Shown here in pieces: positions 28,208 through 36,423 of a stretch of DNA of 64,000 bases. The stretch is taken from assembly GCA_024710405.1 (NCBI GenBank), contig JANJUV010000012.1, positions 1 to 64,000 on the forward strand, in the 5' to 3' direction. How positions within the stretch are numbered: the first letter of the stretch is position 1; every line of letters begins with the position of its first letter. The notes beneath the pieces are model-generated. The model made no database searches, was not told the DNA's origin, and was given only the letters and a program-made list of their open reading frames with translations. Made by a program: the position numbers and the translations under genes. Source of the DNA: Bacteroidales bacterium (GTDB lineage: Bacteria; Bacteroidota; Bacteroidia; Bacteroidales; F082).

Positions 28208-29560
28208 ATGATTCAGCTAAAACTCGATATTGATCAGGTTTTTGGTTTTATTCCCAAAGAAAAAATATTTGACCTCAACCAGCAGGTCGTCACCAGTTAC
28301 CGTAAGATTTACAACAAAACCGGAGCAGGAGCCGATTTCCTGGGCTGGGTTGATTTGCCCTCACAAACCACAGATGAGTTTATCCGTCATCTGAGCGATC
28401 ATGCTGCTGAACTGCGCGAAAAATCAGAAGTATTTGTTGTTGTTGGTATTGGTGGTTCCTATCTTGGGGCACGTGCGGTTATTGAGTCCATGACACATCA
28501 TTTCAGCGCTTTGATTAACAAACAAACGCCCCATATTGTGTATGCAGGACAAAACATCAGCGAAGAATACCTCGCCGACCTGCTCGACCTGCTCGACATC
28601 AAACATTATTCGATGGTGGTGATCTCCAAATCGGGCACCACTACTGAGCCGGCCATCGCATTTCGTGTGCTCAGGGCACACCTCGAGCGAAAATACGGTG
28701 TTGCTGAAGCCCGGAAAAGGATTGTGGCCATCACTGACAAAAGCCGCGGCGCGCTGAAACAGGTGGCCGACAGCGAAGGCTACCGCAGCTATGTGGTTCC
28801 TGATGATGTAGGTGGCCGTTACTCAGTACTCACTCCGGTTGGTTTGCTACCCATTGCCGTTGCCGGAATTGACATCCATGAACTCATCGGCGGAGCCCGG
28901 AAAATGGAAGCCGCCAGCCGCGCAGTAAACAAAATGTACGGAAACCCCATTGCCTTGTATGCCGCAACGAGACAAGCGCTTTACCATTCGGGCAAAACCA
29001 CCGAAATTATGGTGAACTACGAACCCCGCTTGTTTTATCTCACCGAATGGTGGAAACAACTTTATGGCGAAAGCGAGGGAAAAGAACATAAAGGTATTTT
29101 CCCGGCCGGCGTAGGATTCACCACCGATTTGCATTCGATGGGACAGTATATTCAGGAAGGGCTGCGTAACATTTTTGAAACCGTGATTTCGGTCGAACAT
29201 GCAACACGTGAACTGCGTGTGCCGGCTGCAGACACCGACCTTGACCAGCTTAATTACATCGCTTCCAAACGACTCTCCGAAGCCAACCTCATGGCCGAAT
29301 TCGGCACAACCCTGGCCCATGTTGACGGTGGAGTACCCAACATCAGGATTCAACTGCCGGCCATCAATGCTGATGCCATCGGACAACTGATCTATTTCTT
29401 TGAGATGGGCTGTGCCCTCAGTGGTTATATGCTGGGTGTGAATCCCTTCGACCAGCCCGGCGTGGAAGCATACAAGAAGAATATGTTTGCCCTCCTCGGA
29501 AAAGCAGGCTTCGAAGACCAAACCGCAGCTCTGAAAGAACGCCTGAAGGGAAAAATCTGA
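28208..29560 (+). CDS. pgi: Glucose-6-phosphate isomerase
   Basis: 450-residue glycolytic enzyme interconverting glucose-6-phosphate and fructose-6-phosphate. It has the short Bacillus-type length. Motifs: VVVGIGGSYLGARAVIE near residue 80, SKSGTTTEPAIAFR near 140-153 (SIS phosphate site), DLHSMGQYIQEG near 305-315, and the closing GVEAYKKNMFALLGK carrying the catalytic Lys region. It is followed at five bases by a MOSC-domain gene and probably heads a small operon. Confidence 0.96.
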   Translation: MIQLKLDIDQVFGFIPKEKIFDLNQQVVTSYRKIYNKTGAGADFLGWVDLPSQTTDEFIRHLSDHAAELREKSEVFVVVGIGGSYLGARAVIESMTHHFSALINKQTPHIVYAGQNISEEYLADLLDLLDIKHYSMVVISKSGTTTEPAIAFRVLRAHLERKYGVAEARKRIVAITDKSRGALKQVADSEGYRSYVVPDDVGGRYSVLTPVGLLPIAVAGIDIHELIGGARKMEAASRAVNKMYGNPIALYAATRQALYHSGKTTEIMVNYEPRLFYLTEWWKQLYGESEGKEHKGIFPAGVGFTTDLHSMGQYIQEGLRNIFETVISVEHATRELRVPAADTDLDQLNYIASKRLSEANLMAEFGTTLAHVDGGVPNIRIQLPAINADAIGQLIYFFEMGCALSGYMLGVNPFDQPGVEAYKKNMFALLGKAGFEDQTAALKERLKGKI

Positions 29561-29565
29561 ACATT

Positions 29566-30015
29566 ATGGGCAAACTGATCGGCATCGCCATCAAGAAAGA
29601 AAAATATGGTAACATGATCCCCCTGGAAACGTGCACTGTACGCGTTGAATCAGGCCTTGAAGGAGACTATCGGGGAAATCCGGGCAAAAGACAGGTAACT
29701 GTGCTTAGCCGCGAAGGTTTTGAGGCTGCCTGCATTGAAATACAAGCCACACTGCCCTGGACCACCCGAAGAGCCAATCTGTTTATTGATGGCATTGAAC
29801 TTGCACACACTACCGGACAGCTTTTAAATATTGGAAACGTGTTGCTCGAAATCACCGGCGAAACCCAACCCTGCCACCGGATGGACGAACAGTGCGAGGG
29901 ACTCACCAAAGCACTTGTACCCGATTGGCGCGGAGGGGTTTGCTGCCGTGTGCTGCGTGGCGGAACCATCAGCGTTTCGGATGAGGTGAGCCTGATAAAC
30001 AACCAAACAACATGA
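29566..30015 (+). CDS. MOSC domain-containing protein
   Basis: 149-residue small MOSC-fold protein; the fold is related to the C-terminal domain of molybdenum cofactor sulfurase. Seen: VESGLEGDYRGNPGKRQVTVLSREG near residues 28-52, RRANLFIDGIEL, and GETQPCHRMDEQCEGL at about 103-118 with the conserved Cys. Such single-domain proteins are thought to handle sulfur or bind molybdenum cofactor; the role here is unknown. Its end overlaps the next gene by four bases. Confidence 0.85.
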   Translation: MGKLIGIAIKKEKYGNMIPLETCTVRVESGLEGDYRGNPGKRQVTVLSREGFEAACIEIQATLPWTTRRANLFIDGIELAHTTGQLLNIGNVLLEITGETQPCHRMDEQCEGLTKALVPDWRGGVCCRVLRGGTISVSDEVSLINNQTT

Positions 30016-30488
30016 AACCATCACCTGCCATTCTATTCATATACATATTTGTGTTTTTTCTTTCAGCCTGCACTGACACGGGCAAAACAGTTCGTAAGGA
30101 CACACTAAGCCAAAAACTTACCGGCACATGGAAAACTACCGGAAACACTGTGTTTTATGAACAATGGAAAGCGGTTGCCGACTCAGGTCTGATCGGAAGG
30201 GCGTTCAGCCTCAGCCATGCCGGCGACACCATGTTTTCCGAAAGGTTAAGGATCGACAGCCAAGGCGACAGCCTGTACTATATGGCAAAGGTGTACAGAC
30301 AAAACCAGGGAAAGATCATCCGCTTTGCACTGGTGGAGCAGAGCAGCAACCAATGGGTTTTTGAAAACCCCTGGCACGACTATCCCAACCGCATTGTGTA
30401 TCGGTTTGAGGGCGACAGCATACTGCACACACGTGCCGAAACCATAGAAGGAAAAAAAGCCATTGTGTTCCAAATGAAGAAATTGTAA
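30012..30488 (+). CDS. DUF6265-like lipoprotein
   Basis: 158-residue lipoprotein (signal IFVFFLSAC, lipidated Cys19). The mature part is a small lipocalin-like beta sheet: LTGTWKTTGNTVFYEQWKAV, LIGRAFSLSHAGDTMFSERLRI, and FENPWHDYPNRIVYRFEGDS, which is the DUF6265 pattern. Function unknown. Start ATG overlaps the MOSC gene stop, and the next gene starts one base after its stop. Confidence 0.8.
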   Translation: MKPSPAILFIYIFVFFLSACTDTGKTVRKDTLSQKLTGTWKTTGNTVFYEQWKAVADSGLIGRAFSLSHAGDTMFSERLRIDSQGDSLYYMAKVYRQNQGKIIRFALVEQSSNQWVFENPWHDYPNRIVYRFEGDSILHTRAETIEGKKAIVFQMKKL

Positions 30489-30489
30489 G

Positions 30490-31035
30490 ATGAAGTTCCT
30501 CGACCTTGTAATGAAACGCCAGAGCGACAGGCGTTACAGCCCGGAGGAGGTAGCCGAATCAGACCTTTTGCAATGTATTGAAGCGGCAAGGCTGGCTCCT
30601 TCGGCCAGCAATTCGCAGCCCTGGACTTTTGTGGTGGTGCGTAGTGAACCTCTGCGTAAGGAGGTAGCTGAAGCCTGCTCTGGCCCCCTGAAAACCTTCA
30701 ACCGTTTTGTTGCCGAAGCGCCCGTGCTGGTTGTGATGGTGATCGAAAAACCCAAAGCCATCACCGAACTTGGCGGACGTATCAAAAAGAAGGACTATCC
30801 CTTGTTCGATATTGGCATCGCTGCCGAACACTTCTGCCTGCAGGCAGCCGAACTCGGACTGGGAAGCTGTATGCTGGGTTGGTTTAGCGAGAAAAAAATC
30901 AAAAAACTGCTCCACATCCCATCGTCAAAGACCATCGGACTGGTAATCACCCTTGGCCACACCCCTCCTGATTATCCCCATCGCGAAAAAATCCGAAAAC
31001 CGCTTGAAAAAGTGCTGCGGTTTGACAGGTATTGA
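30490..31035 (+). CDS. Nitroreductase family flavoprotein
   Basis: 181-residue FMN-dependent NAD(P)H oxidoreductase of the nitroreductase family. Seen: MKRQSDRRYSPEEV (FMN phosphate contact), APSASNSQPWTFVVVR at about 37-52, DIGIAAEHFCLQAAELGLGSCMLGWF at about 106-131, and a closing YPHREKIRKPLEKVLRF. Substrate unknown. Last gene of the pgi-MOSC-DUF6265-nitroreductase run; 212 gene-free bases follow. Confidence 0.92.
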   Translation: MKFLDLVMKRQSDRRYSPEEVAESDLLQCIEAARLAPSASNSQPWTFVVVRSEPLRKEVAEACSGPLKTFNRFVAEAPVLVVMVIEKPKAITELGGRIKKKDYPLFDIGIAAEHFCLQAAELGLGSCMLGWFSEKKIKKLLHIPSSKTIGLVITLGHTPPDYPHREKIRKPLEKVLRFDRY

Positions 31036-31235
31036 GGACAAAACAGCACAAAAACCGCTCTTTCACGCCCACCTTGTTGAACAAAAATTAATCATTTCGG
31101 AACCTTTTTGCGCAAGAATCTGCGAAACCCCTGCTTCGTCCGAATTTCTCAGATTAAGGACATCTGTTTTTAAGTACAAATTGTATAAATCGTTCCGGAA
31201 ATAAATACTTCAGTCCGGCGCAAGACGGTAAATGG

Positions 31236-31243
31236 TACTTTTG
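31236..31243 (+). promoter_or_regulatory. -7 box abutting the U32 gene start
   Basis: TACTTTTG matches TAnnTTTG and is only four bases before the ATG at 31248, which would place the transcript start on or next to the start codon. Confidence 0.4.
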
Positions 31244-31247
31244 CAGC

Positions 31248-32489
31248 ATGAAGCAGATCGAAATCATGTCGCCGGCAGGCTCTTACGAGTCGTTGATGGC
31301 TGCCATACAGGCGGGTGCCGGTTCGGTTTATTTTGGCATAGGCAAACTCAATATGCGGGCCAAATCATCACAGAACTTCACCCTCAACGACCTTTCGGAG
31401 ATTGCATCCATCTGCCGCAACAACGAGGTAAAAAGCTATGTGACCCTCAACACTGTGGTGTTTGACAGCGAACTCGAAGAGATACGGCAGCTGGTGGATG
31501 CCATCAGACAGCACAAAATCACAGCAGTGATTGCTTCGGACCAGGCGGTAATCCAGTATGCCCGCGAAGCCGGAGTTGAAGTACATATGTCCACCCAGAC
31601 GAACATCACCAATATTGCAGCCGTGCGCTATTATGCACGTTATGCCGATGTGATGGTCACCGCGCGTGAACTTTCGCTCGATCAGGTAGCTGCCATTACC
31701 CGCGCCATAAAAGAACAGGAAATCAAAGGCCCTTCAGGCGAACTCGTCCGCATAGAGGTTTTTGTACATGGTGCCTTATGCATGGCCGTTTCGGGCAAAT
31801 GTTATCTTAGCCTCGACATGCTCAACTCTTCGGCCAACCGTGGGGCCTGCCTGCAGCCCTGCCGCCGCACCTATGCCGTACACGACTCCGACAATGAAGC
31901 CGAAATGCTGGTAGACAATGAATACATCATGTCGCCCAAAGATTTGAATACCTTGCCGTTTCTCGACAAAGTGCTGGCTGCCGGTGTCGAGGTGCTGAAG
32001 ATCGAAGGCCGCGGGCGCTCGCCCGAGTATGTGAAAACAGTCACCAAAGTTTATCACGAAGCCGTTGAAGCCATTCAATCCGGAGAATTTACGCCTGATA
32101 AGGTTGATGCATGGGGCCTTCAGCTGGCTTCGGTCTATAACCGCGGGTTCTGGGATGGCTATTATCTGGGACGAAAAACAGGCGAATGGACCGAAAATTA
32201 TGGCTCAAGAGCCACACAATATAAGGTGTATGTGGGAAAAATAAACAACTACTTCGCTAAAATCGGCGTGGCCGAAGTGCTGGTGGAGGCACAGGAGCTA
32301 AACAGGGGTGACGAACTGCTGATCATTGGCCCAACGACCGGCGTGGCAGAAGAAACGGCCTATGAGATCAGAGTAGAGCTACAACCGGTTGACACAGCCG
32401 GCAAAGGAAGCAATTGTTCCATAGCAGTGCAAAACAACGTAAGAAGAGGTGACAAAGTGTACAAAATCATGCACCGCAAAGAAGAATGA
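31248..32489 (+). CDS. Peptidase U32-family protein (TrhP/YegQ-like)
   Basis: 413-residue cytoplasmic protein of the U32 family. It opens KQIEIMSPAGSYESLMAAIQAGAGSVYFG, the TIM-barrel-like start of this family, and has the signature EVFVHGALCMAVSGKCYLS near residues 170-188 with NRGACLQPCRR after it, giving the conserved cysteines. Length fits TrhP, which hydroxylates U34 of tRNA using prephenate, better than the long RlhA. Annotation as collagenase is historical. It runs into the NarL-type regulator with a promoter between. Confidence 0.85.
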   Translation: MKQIEIMSPAGSYESLMAAIQAGAGSVYFGIGKLNMRAKSSQNFTLNDLSEIASICRNNEVKSYVTLNTVVFDSELEEIRQLVDAIRQHKITAVIASDQAVIQYAREAGVEVHMSTQTNITNIAAVRYYARYADVMVTARELSLDQVAAITRAIKEQEIKGPSGELVRIEVFVHGALCMAVSGKCYLSLDMLNSSANRGACLQPCRRTYAVHDSDNEAEMLVDNEYIMSPKDLNTLPFLDKVLAAGVEVLKIEGRGRSPEYVKTVTKVYHEAVEAIQSGEFTPDKVDAWGLQLASVYNRGFWDGYYLGRKTGEWTENYGSRATQYKVYVGKINNYFAKIGVAEVLVEAQELNRGDELLIIGPTTGVAEETAYEIRVELQPVDTAGKGSNCSIAVQNNVRRGDKVYKIMHRKEE

Positions 32490-32507
32490 AACAACATCCC
32501 ATTTTGT

Positions 32508-32535
32508 TTGCCATCAGAAAATAATTGTACTTTTG
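32508..32535 (+). promoter_or_regulatory. Promoter of the NarL-type regulator
   Basis: TTG at 32508-32510, 17-base spacer, TACTTTTG at 32528-32535: both elements of the Bacteroidota promoter. Leader to the ATG at 32557 is about 17 bases. Confidence 0.6.
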
Positions 32536-32556
32536 CTGTTAATAAATAAACAATAG

Positions 32557-33207
32557 ATGGATCCGGTCATACGCATCATGCTTGTTGACGACCACGAGAT
32601 TTTTCGCATCGGTCTGAAACAGATAATCAGCACATTGGGTTATGCAAGGGTGGTCGGAGAAGCCGAAAATGGCTTAGATTTCCTCAGGCTGATAGAAACC
32701 ACCGAAACCGACATAGTTCTGATGGATATTCAGATGCCTGTGATGGACGGAATTGAAGCCACAAAGCGTGCCAGAGTACTGAAACCGGGAATCAAAATAC
32801 TGGCATTGAGCACATTTAAAGAAGAACATTACATTCAACAAATGATTGCTCTGGGTGCAAAAGGCTTCCTGCTGAAGAACATACGCAGGGATGCACTTGA
32901 CCGCGCATTGCAGGCTGTGTTTAACGGACGCACCTATTACAGCGAAGAGCTGTGGGACTATTTCACCCGAAGCATGGCACGTGAAGAAGACAACAAAGTA
33001 CAGATCAGTCTGACCAAAAGGGAGCAGGAAATTTTGCAGCTGCTGTCCAAAGGTTTGAATAACAAGGAAATAGCTGATAAGCTATTTGTCAGCGAACGCA
33101 CCATTGTAGGCCACAAGACAAATCTGCTGGCCAAGACCAACTGCAAAAACACGGTAGCACTCTTGTCGTTTGCCATCCGAAACGGTTGGGTGCAGATGAA
33201 TGGCTGA
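32557..33207 (+). CDS. NarL/FixJ-family response regulator
   Basis: 216-residue two-domain regulator. Receiver at about 5-120: D11-D12, phospho-acceptor D57 (IVLMDIQMPVMDG) and Lys in GFLLKNI. LuxR-type HTH at about 148-208 (LTKREQEILQLLSKGLNNKEIADKLFVSERTIVGHKTNLL). No kinase gene lies beside it, but the hydrogenase operon that starts 207 bases downstream encodes a hydrogenase-domain kinase and a receiver-kinase. It is therefore a good candidate for the DNA-binding output of that circuit; this is inference from position. Confidence 0.9.
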   Translation: MDPVIRIMLVDDHEIFRIGLKQIISTLGYARVVGEAENGLDFLRLIETTETDIVLMDIQMPVMDGIEATKRARVLKPGIKILALSTFKEEHYIQQMIALGAKGFLLKNIRRDALDRALQAVFNGRTYYSEELWDYFTRSMAREEDNKVQISLTKREQEILQLLSKGLNNKEIADKLFVSERTIVGHKTNLLAKTNCKNTVALLSFAIRNGWVQMNG

Positions 33208-33336
33208 AAATTTCATAATCAACTGATTTACTGATTATACTTCTCTTGCTTTCCTAAATTTTTGCGTAAAAGTACTGGTTAGCACTTCCTCAAACTACAG
33301 GTTTTTTCATTGTGAAATCAGTAACAATAAACCTAT

Positions 33337-33355
33337 TCCAGTAAACTTTACTGGA
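33337..33355. promoter_or_regulatory. 19-bp perfect palindrome, candidate hydrogenase-operon operator
   Basis: TCCAGTAAA-C-TTTACTGGA, nine bases each arm with one central base. It ends two bases before the -7 box and covers the place where a -33 element should be, so a bound protein would control the promoter directly. Related half-sites (TTTACTGA at 33227, GTACTGG at 33272, CAGTAAC at 33319) lie upstream in the same gap. It does not match the Rex site TTGTTAA-n4-TTAACAA. Confidence 0.65.
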
Positions 33356-33356
33356 G

Positions 33357-33364
33357 TAATTTTG
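33357..33364 (+). promoter_or_regulatory. -7 box of the hydrogenase operon
   Basis: TAATTTTG matches TAnnTTTG, 49 bases before the first gene's ATG. There is no -33 TTG; the palindrome occupies that position. Confidence 0.6.
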
Positions 33365-33413
33365 CTTTATAATTGTTACATAAATAACAAACCCATCAAA
33401 AAAACTGAACAAC

Positions 33414-33929
33414 ATGAAAAAAGCTAAAATTCTGGTGGTTGACGACGACATGGACGTGATCACCATGCTGGAGCAGATCCTGAGCAAAGAAGGCTACGAA
33501 GTTATTTCGGCCTTTAACAAGAAAGAAGGAATTGAGTTGGCACTTGCCGAAAAACCTGATGTGGCAATCATCGACGTGATGATGACCACCCATTACGAAG
33601 GTTTTGAGATGGCCCGTGAGTTTGTGGACAATCCGTCTTTAAAAGGTATTCCCACCCTGATCGAGACATCCATCGAAGTGCTGATGACCACCAAACCGAG
33701 TGTGCAGGCTATGGCCAGGGAATTCCGCAACGACCCCAACTACAAAGAATTACAGGTAATCCTGATCCGCGACATCGTCACCGGCAATTCGGGTATTGAC
33801 TACCGTGCCGAAGACGGACGGTCGGTTTGGGTTCCGGTAGATGGATTTGTGCGCAAACCCGTTGACCGCAGCCGTGTGCTCCCCGAAATTGAAAGACTCC
33901 TGGCCAAGAAACAGCCCATGAACGTGTGA
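33414..33929 (+). CDS. Receiver-only response regulator with internal duplication
   Basis: 171-residue CheY-like protein, first gene of the hydrogenase operon. Acidic pocket D10-D11-D12, phospho-acceptor D54 (IIDVMMTT), and Lys in GFVRKP at K148. The distance from D54 to K148 is 94 residues against about 50 in a normal receiver. The excess is explained by a second copy of the beta3-alpha3-beta4 segment: residues 53-86 and 87-120 align without gaps, with D54 of copy one matching E88 of copy two. It has no output domain, so it probably relays or buffers phosphate for the kinases encoded downstream. Confidence 0.88.
   Translation: MKKAKILVVDDDMDVITMLEQILSKEGYEVISAFNKKEGIELALAEKPDVAIIDVMMTTHYEGFEMAREFVDNPSLKGIPTLIETSIEVLMTTKPSVQAMAREFRNDPNYKELQVILIRDIVTGNSGIDYRAEDGRSVWVPVDGFVRKPVDRSRVLPEIERLLAKKQPMNV
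33570..33773 (+). repeat. Degenerate 102-bp tandem duplication inside the receiver gene
   Basis: Copies 33570-33671 and 33672-33773. The first 21 bases differ at only two places (ATCGACGTGATGATGACC against ATCGAAGTGCTGATGACC, then ACC in both), and MAREF recurs at the same offset. Later parts have diverged. Confidence 0.6.
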
Positions 33930-33987
33930 TTCGTTTTGCTTTCCCCGCGAAAGCACCTAATTATATAAACGCTAATAATACAACATC

Positions 33988-34458
33988 ATGACAAGCTCAA
34001 TTCAGGAAATTTTGAACAAGTACCCGAACGCCGGACACGATAGTCTGATTCCGATCCTGCAACAGGTTCAGGAACATATGGGTTACCTGTCGGAAGAATC
34101 CGTTGTTGAAGTGGGAAAGTACCTGAATATGCCCACCAGCAAAATCTTTGGTGTAGCCACTTTCTACAACCAGTTCAGGTTCAATGCACCCGGAAAATTT
34201 CACGTTCAGGTGTGTCGTGGTACAGCCTGCCACGTTCTGGGTTCGGCCACAGTGCTGAACGAAATCGAGAAAAACCTGAAGATCAAAGCCGGACAAACCA
34301 CCAAGGACAAAATGTTCAGCCTCGAAGTAGTTGCCTGTATCGGTGCCTGCGGACTGGCTCCGGTAATCAGCATCAATGGCGAATTTCACGCCAAGGTTAC
34401 TTCCGAAACCATTAAAACTATTTTCGATTCATACAGAAACAGGGAGGTTGTATCATGA
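33988..34458 (+). CDS. hydC: [FeFe]-hydrogenase subunit HydC (NuoE-like)
   Basis: 156-residue thioredoxin-like [2Fe-2S] subunit of the trimeric NAD-linked hydrogenase. Cluster ligands: C76-x4-C81 (QVCRGTACHVLG) and C117-x3-C121 (VACIGACGLAP). The N-terminal helical bundle (about 1-65) contains YLSEESVVEVGKYLNMPTSKIFGVATFYNQF, typical of NuoE/HydC. It passes electrons to or from HydB. ATGA overlap with hydB indicates coupled translation. A complex I subunit is excluded by the neighbours. Confidence 0.95.
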   Translation: MTSSIQEILNKYPNAGHDSLIPILQQVQEHMGYLSEESVVEVGKYLNMPTSKIFGVATFYNQFRFNAPGKFHVQVCRGTACHVLGSATVLNEIEKNLKIKAGQTTKDKMFSLEVVACIGACGLAPVISINGEFHAKVTSETIKTIFDSYRNREVVS

Positions 34459-36395
34459 TGGCCGACAAAAATTATCTGATTGAGAATGTGCTCAGACGCA
34501 CTGAAAAAGAAGAGCTTAAACCCGAGGTTCTGCGTCAGCTTAAAGTGCTGCGGGGTGATGAAAACACCAAACCCGTTGTATATGTCGGAGCCGGAACCTG
34601 CGGCCTTGGCGCCGGTGCTGCGCAAACCATGCAACACGCCCGTACCTGGCTCGCCGAAAAAGGCATTGACGCTGAGGTGATTCCAGTGGGATGTATCGGT
34701 TTGTGTTCTTCTGAACCTTTGCTCGATGTGAAACTCCCGGGACGCAAGCGCATTTCGTTCGAACATGTTTCAGCAGAGAAGGTTGCCCCCATTCTTGAGC
34801 AGGTTTTTGCAGGCAAACTGCCGCAGGCAGATATCCTCGGGCAGTTTGCTGAACAGGACACGCAGGAATCATGGGAACATGTTCCGGCACTTACTGATCA
34901 TTTCTTCTTCAAACCACAGGTGCGCCTTGTGCTCGAAAACTGCGGAATCACCAACCCGGTCAGCATTGAGGAATATATCGCAAGGGGTGGTTATCGCGCT
35001 TACCTGAATTCATTGAAAGTGTTCAGCAGAGAAGAATTGTGCGATTTCGTTGAAAAGAGCGGACTCAGAGGACGTGGCGGCGGAGGTTTCCCCACAGGTA
35101 AAAAATGGAAGTTTGCCCTGGGCACCGAATCCGAACAAAAATATTTGATCTGCAACGCTGATGAAGGCGACCCGGGTGCATTTATGGATCGTGCCGTGAT
35201 CGAAGGCGACCCACACAAGTTACTCGAAGGTATGGCCATTGCAGCTTATGCCATCGGTGCCTCCAAAGCATATGTTTACATCCGAGCCGAATATCCCCTG
35301 GCCATCGAAAGACTGGTAATCGCCATTGATCAGGCAAAACAATACGGCCTGATCGGCAAAAACATATTTGATTCAGGCGTTGATCTTGATATCGTGATTA
35401 AAAAAGGTGCGGGTGCATTTGTTTGCGGCGAAGAGACCGCCCTCATCCACAGCATCGAAGGCAAACGCGGGATGCCGCGGCCAAGGCCTCCATTCCCGGC
35501 CGTCAGTGGTTTGTTTGGCAAACCCACCATCATCAACAATGTGGAAACCCTCTCGAACCTGCCCACCATCATCAACAAAGGCGCAGACTGGTTCTCTTCC
35601 ATGGGAACAGCCACCAGCAAAGGAACAAAAGTGTTTGCCCTATCGGGAAAAATCTCCCTCACCGGTTTGGTCGAAATCCCAATGGGTACCTCCATCCGCG
35701 AAATCATCTTTACAGTAGCCGGCGGTGTACCCAATGGTAAAAAATTCAAGGCGGTGCAGATGGGCGGTCCTTCGGGCGGCTGTGTCACCGATCAGAATCT
35801 CGACATACCCATTGACTACGAATCGCTGCTCAACGTTGGCGCCATGATGGGCTCGGGCGGCATGGTTGTGATGGACGAAGACACCTGTATGGTGGATGTT
35901 GCAAAATTCTTCATGGACTTCATCCAGCGCGAAAGCTGCGGCAAATGTATCCCTTGCCGCGAAGGAACAAGGCGTATGCTCGAGATTCTCGAGAGTATCA
36001 CCACCAAACCCAAAAACAGGGAAACACATGAGCCGCTGGCACGTTTCAAAGGGGTGCTTCAGATCGAAAAACTGGGTAAAGTTATCCGCGACACCTCGCT
36101 GTGCGGCCTCGGACAATCAGCACCCAATCCCGTGCTCAGCACACTCAAATGGTTCAGGGAAGAATACGAAGAGCATGTGTTTGACAAGAAATGCCGGGCA
36201 GGAGTTTGTACCAACCTCAGGGTTTATACCATTGATGTGGAAAACTGTACAGGTTGCACCCTCTGCGCCAAAAAATGCCCCACCAACGCCATCATCGGCG
36301 GACGCAAGCAGCCCCATTTCATCATACCCGACAAATGTATCAGCTGCGGCGCCTGCGAAGAGGCATGTAACTTCAATGCAGTGAAAGTCAGCTAA
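34455..36395 (+). CDS. hydB: [FeFe]-hydrogenase subunit HydB (NuoF-like, FMN)
   Basis: 646-residue flavin subunit that exchanges electrons with NAD(H). Order: N-terminal thioredoxin-like domain (about 35-120), NuoF core with GRGGGGFPTGKKW at 206-218 and NADEGDPGAFMDR at 234-246 (FMN/NAD site), SLBB region, [4Fe-4S] motif ESCGKCIPCREG near 493, and a C-terminal two-cluster ferredoxin domain (CTGCTLCAKKCP and CISCGACEEACN). The N-terminal domain has only three of four usual [2Fe-2S] cysteines (C49, C80, C84); YVGAGTCG has Gly where the first Cys is expected. Start at 34455 (ATGATG) overlaps hydC. Confidence 0.95.
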   Translation: MMADKNYLIENVLRRTEKEELKPEVLRQLKVLRGDENTKPVVYVGAGTCGLGAGAAQTMQHARTWLAEKGIDAEVIPVGCIGLCSSEPLLDVKLPGRKRISFEHVSAEKVAPILEQVFAGKLPQADILGQFAEQDTQESWEHVPALTDHFFFKPQVRLVLENCGITNPVSIEEYIARGGYRAYLNSLKVFSREELCDFVEKSGLRGRGGGGFPTGKKWKFALGTESEQKYLICNADEGDPGAFMDRAVIEGDPHKLLEGMAIAAYAIGASKAYVYIRAEYPLAIERLVIAIDQAKQYGLIGKNIFDSGVDLDIVIKKGAGAFVCGEETALIHSIEGKRGMPRPRPPFPAVSGLFGKPTIINNVETLSNLPTIINKGADWFSSMGTATSKGTKVFALSGKISLTGLVEIPMGTSIREIIFTVAGGVPNGKKFKAVQMGGPSGGCVTDQNLDIPIDYESLLNVGAMMGSGGMVVMDEDTCMVDVAKFFMDFIQRESCGKCIPCREGTRRMLEILESITTKPKNRETHEPLARFKGVLQIEKLGKVIRDTSLCGLGQSAPNPVLSTLKWFREEYEEHVFDKKCRAGVCTNLRVYTIDVENCTGCTLCAKKCPTNAIIGGRKQPHFIIPDKCISCGACEEACNFNAVKVS

Positions 36396-36423
36396 ACTAC
36401 ACAAACAAAAAAAACGTGAAATC

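Noticed and set aside
28847-29521. 224-codon minus-strand open frame
   Set aside because: Antisense to pgi; composition is that of a reversed real gene.
33337-33355. Rex binding site
   Set aside because: The palindrome TCCAGTAAACTTTACTGGA lacks the TTGTTAA/TTAACAA arms of Rex operators.
33988-36395. Respiratory complex I subunits NuoE and NuoF
   Set aside because: HydB carries the extra N-terminal thioredoxin-like and C-terminal ferredoxin domains of hydrogenase HydB, HydA follows directly, and no other nuo gene is present.
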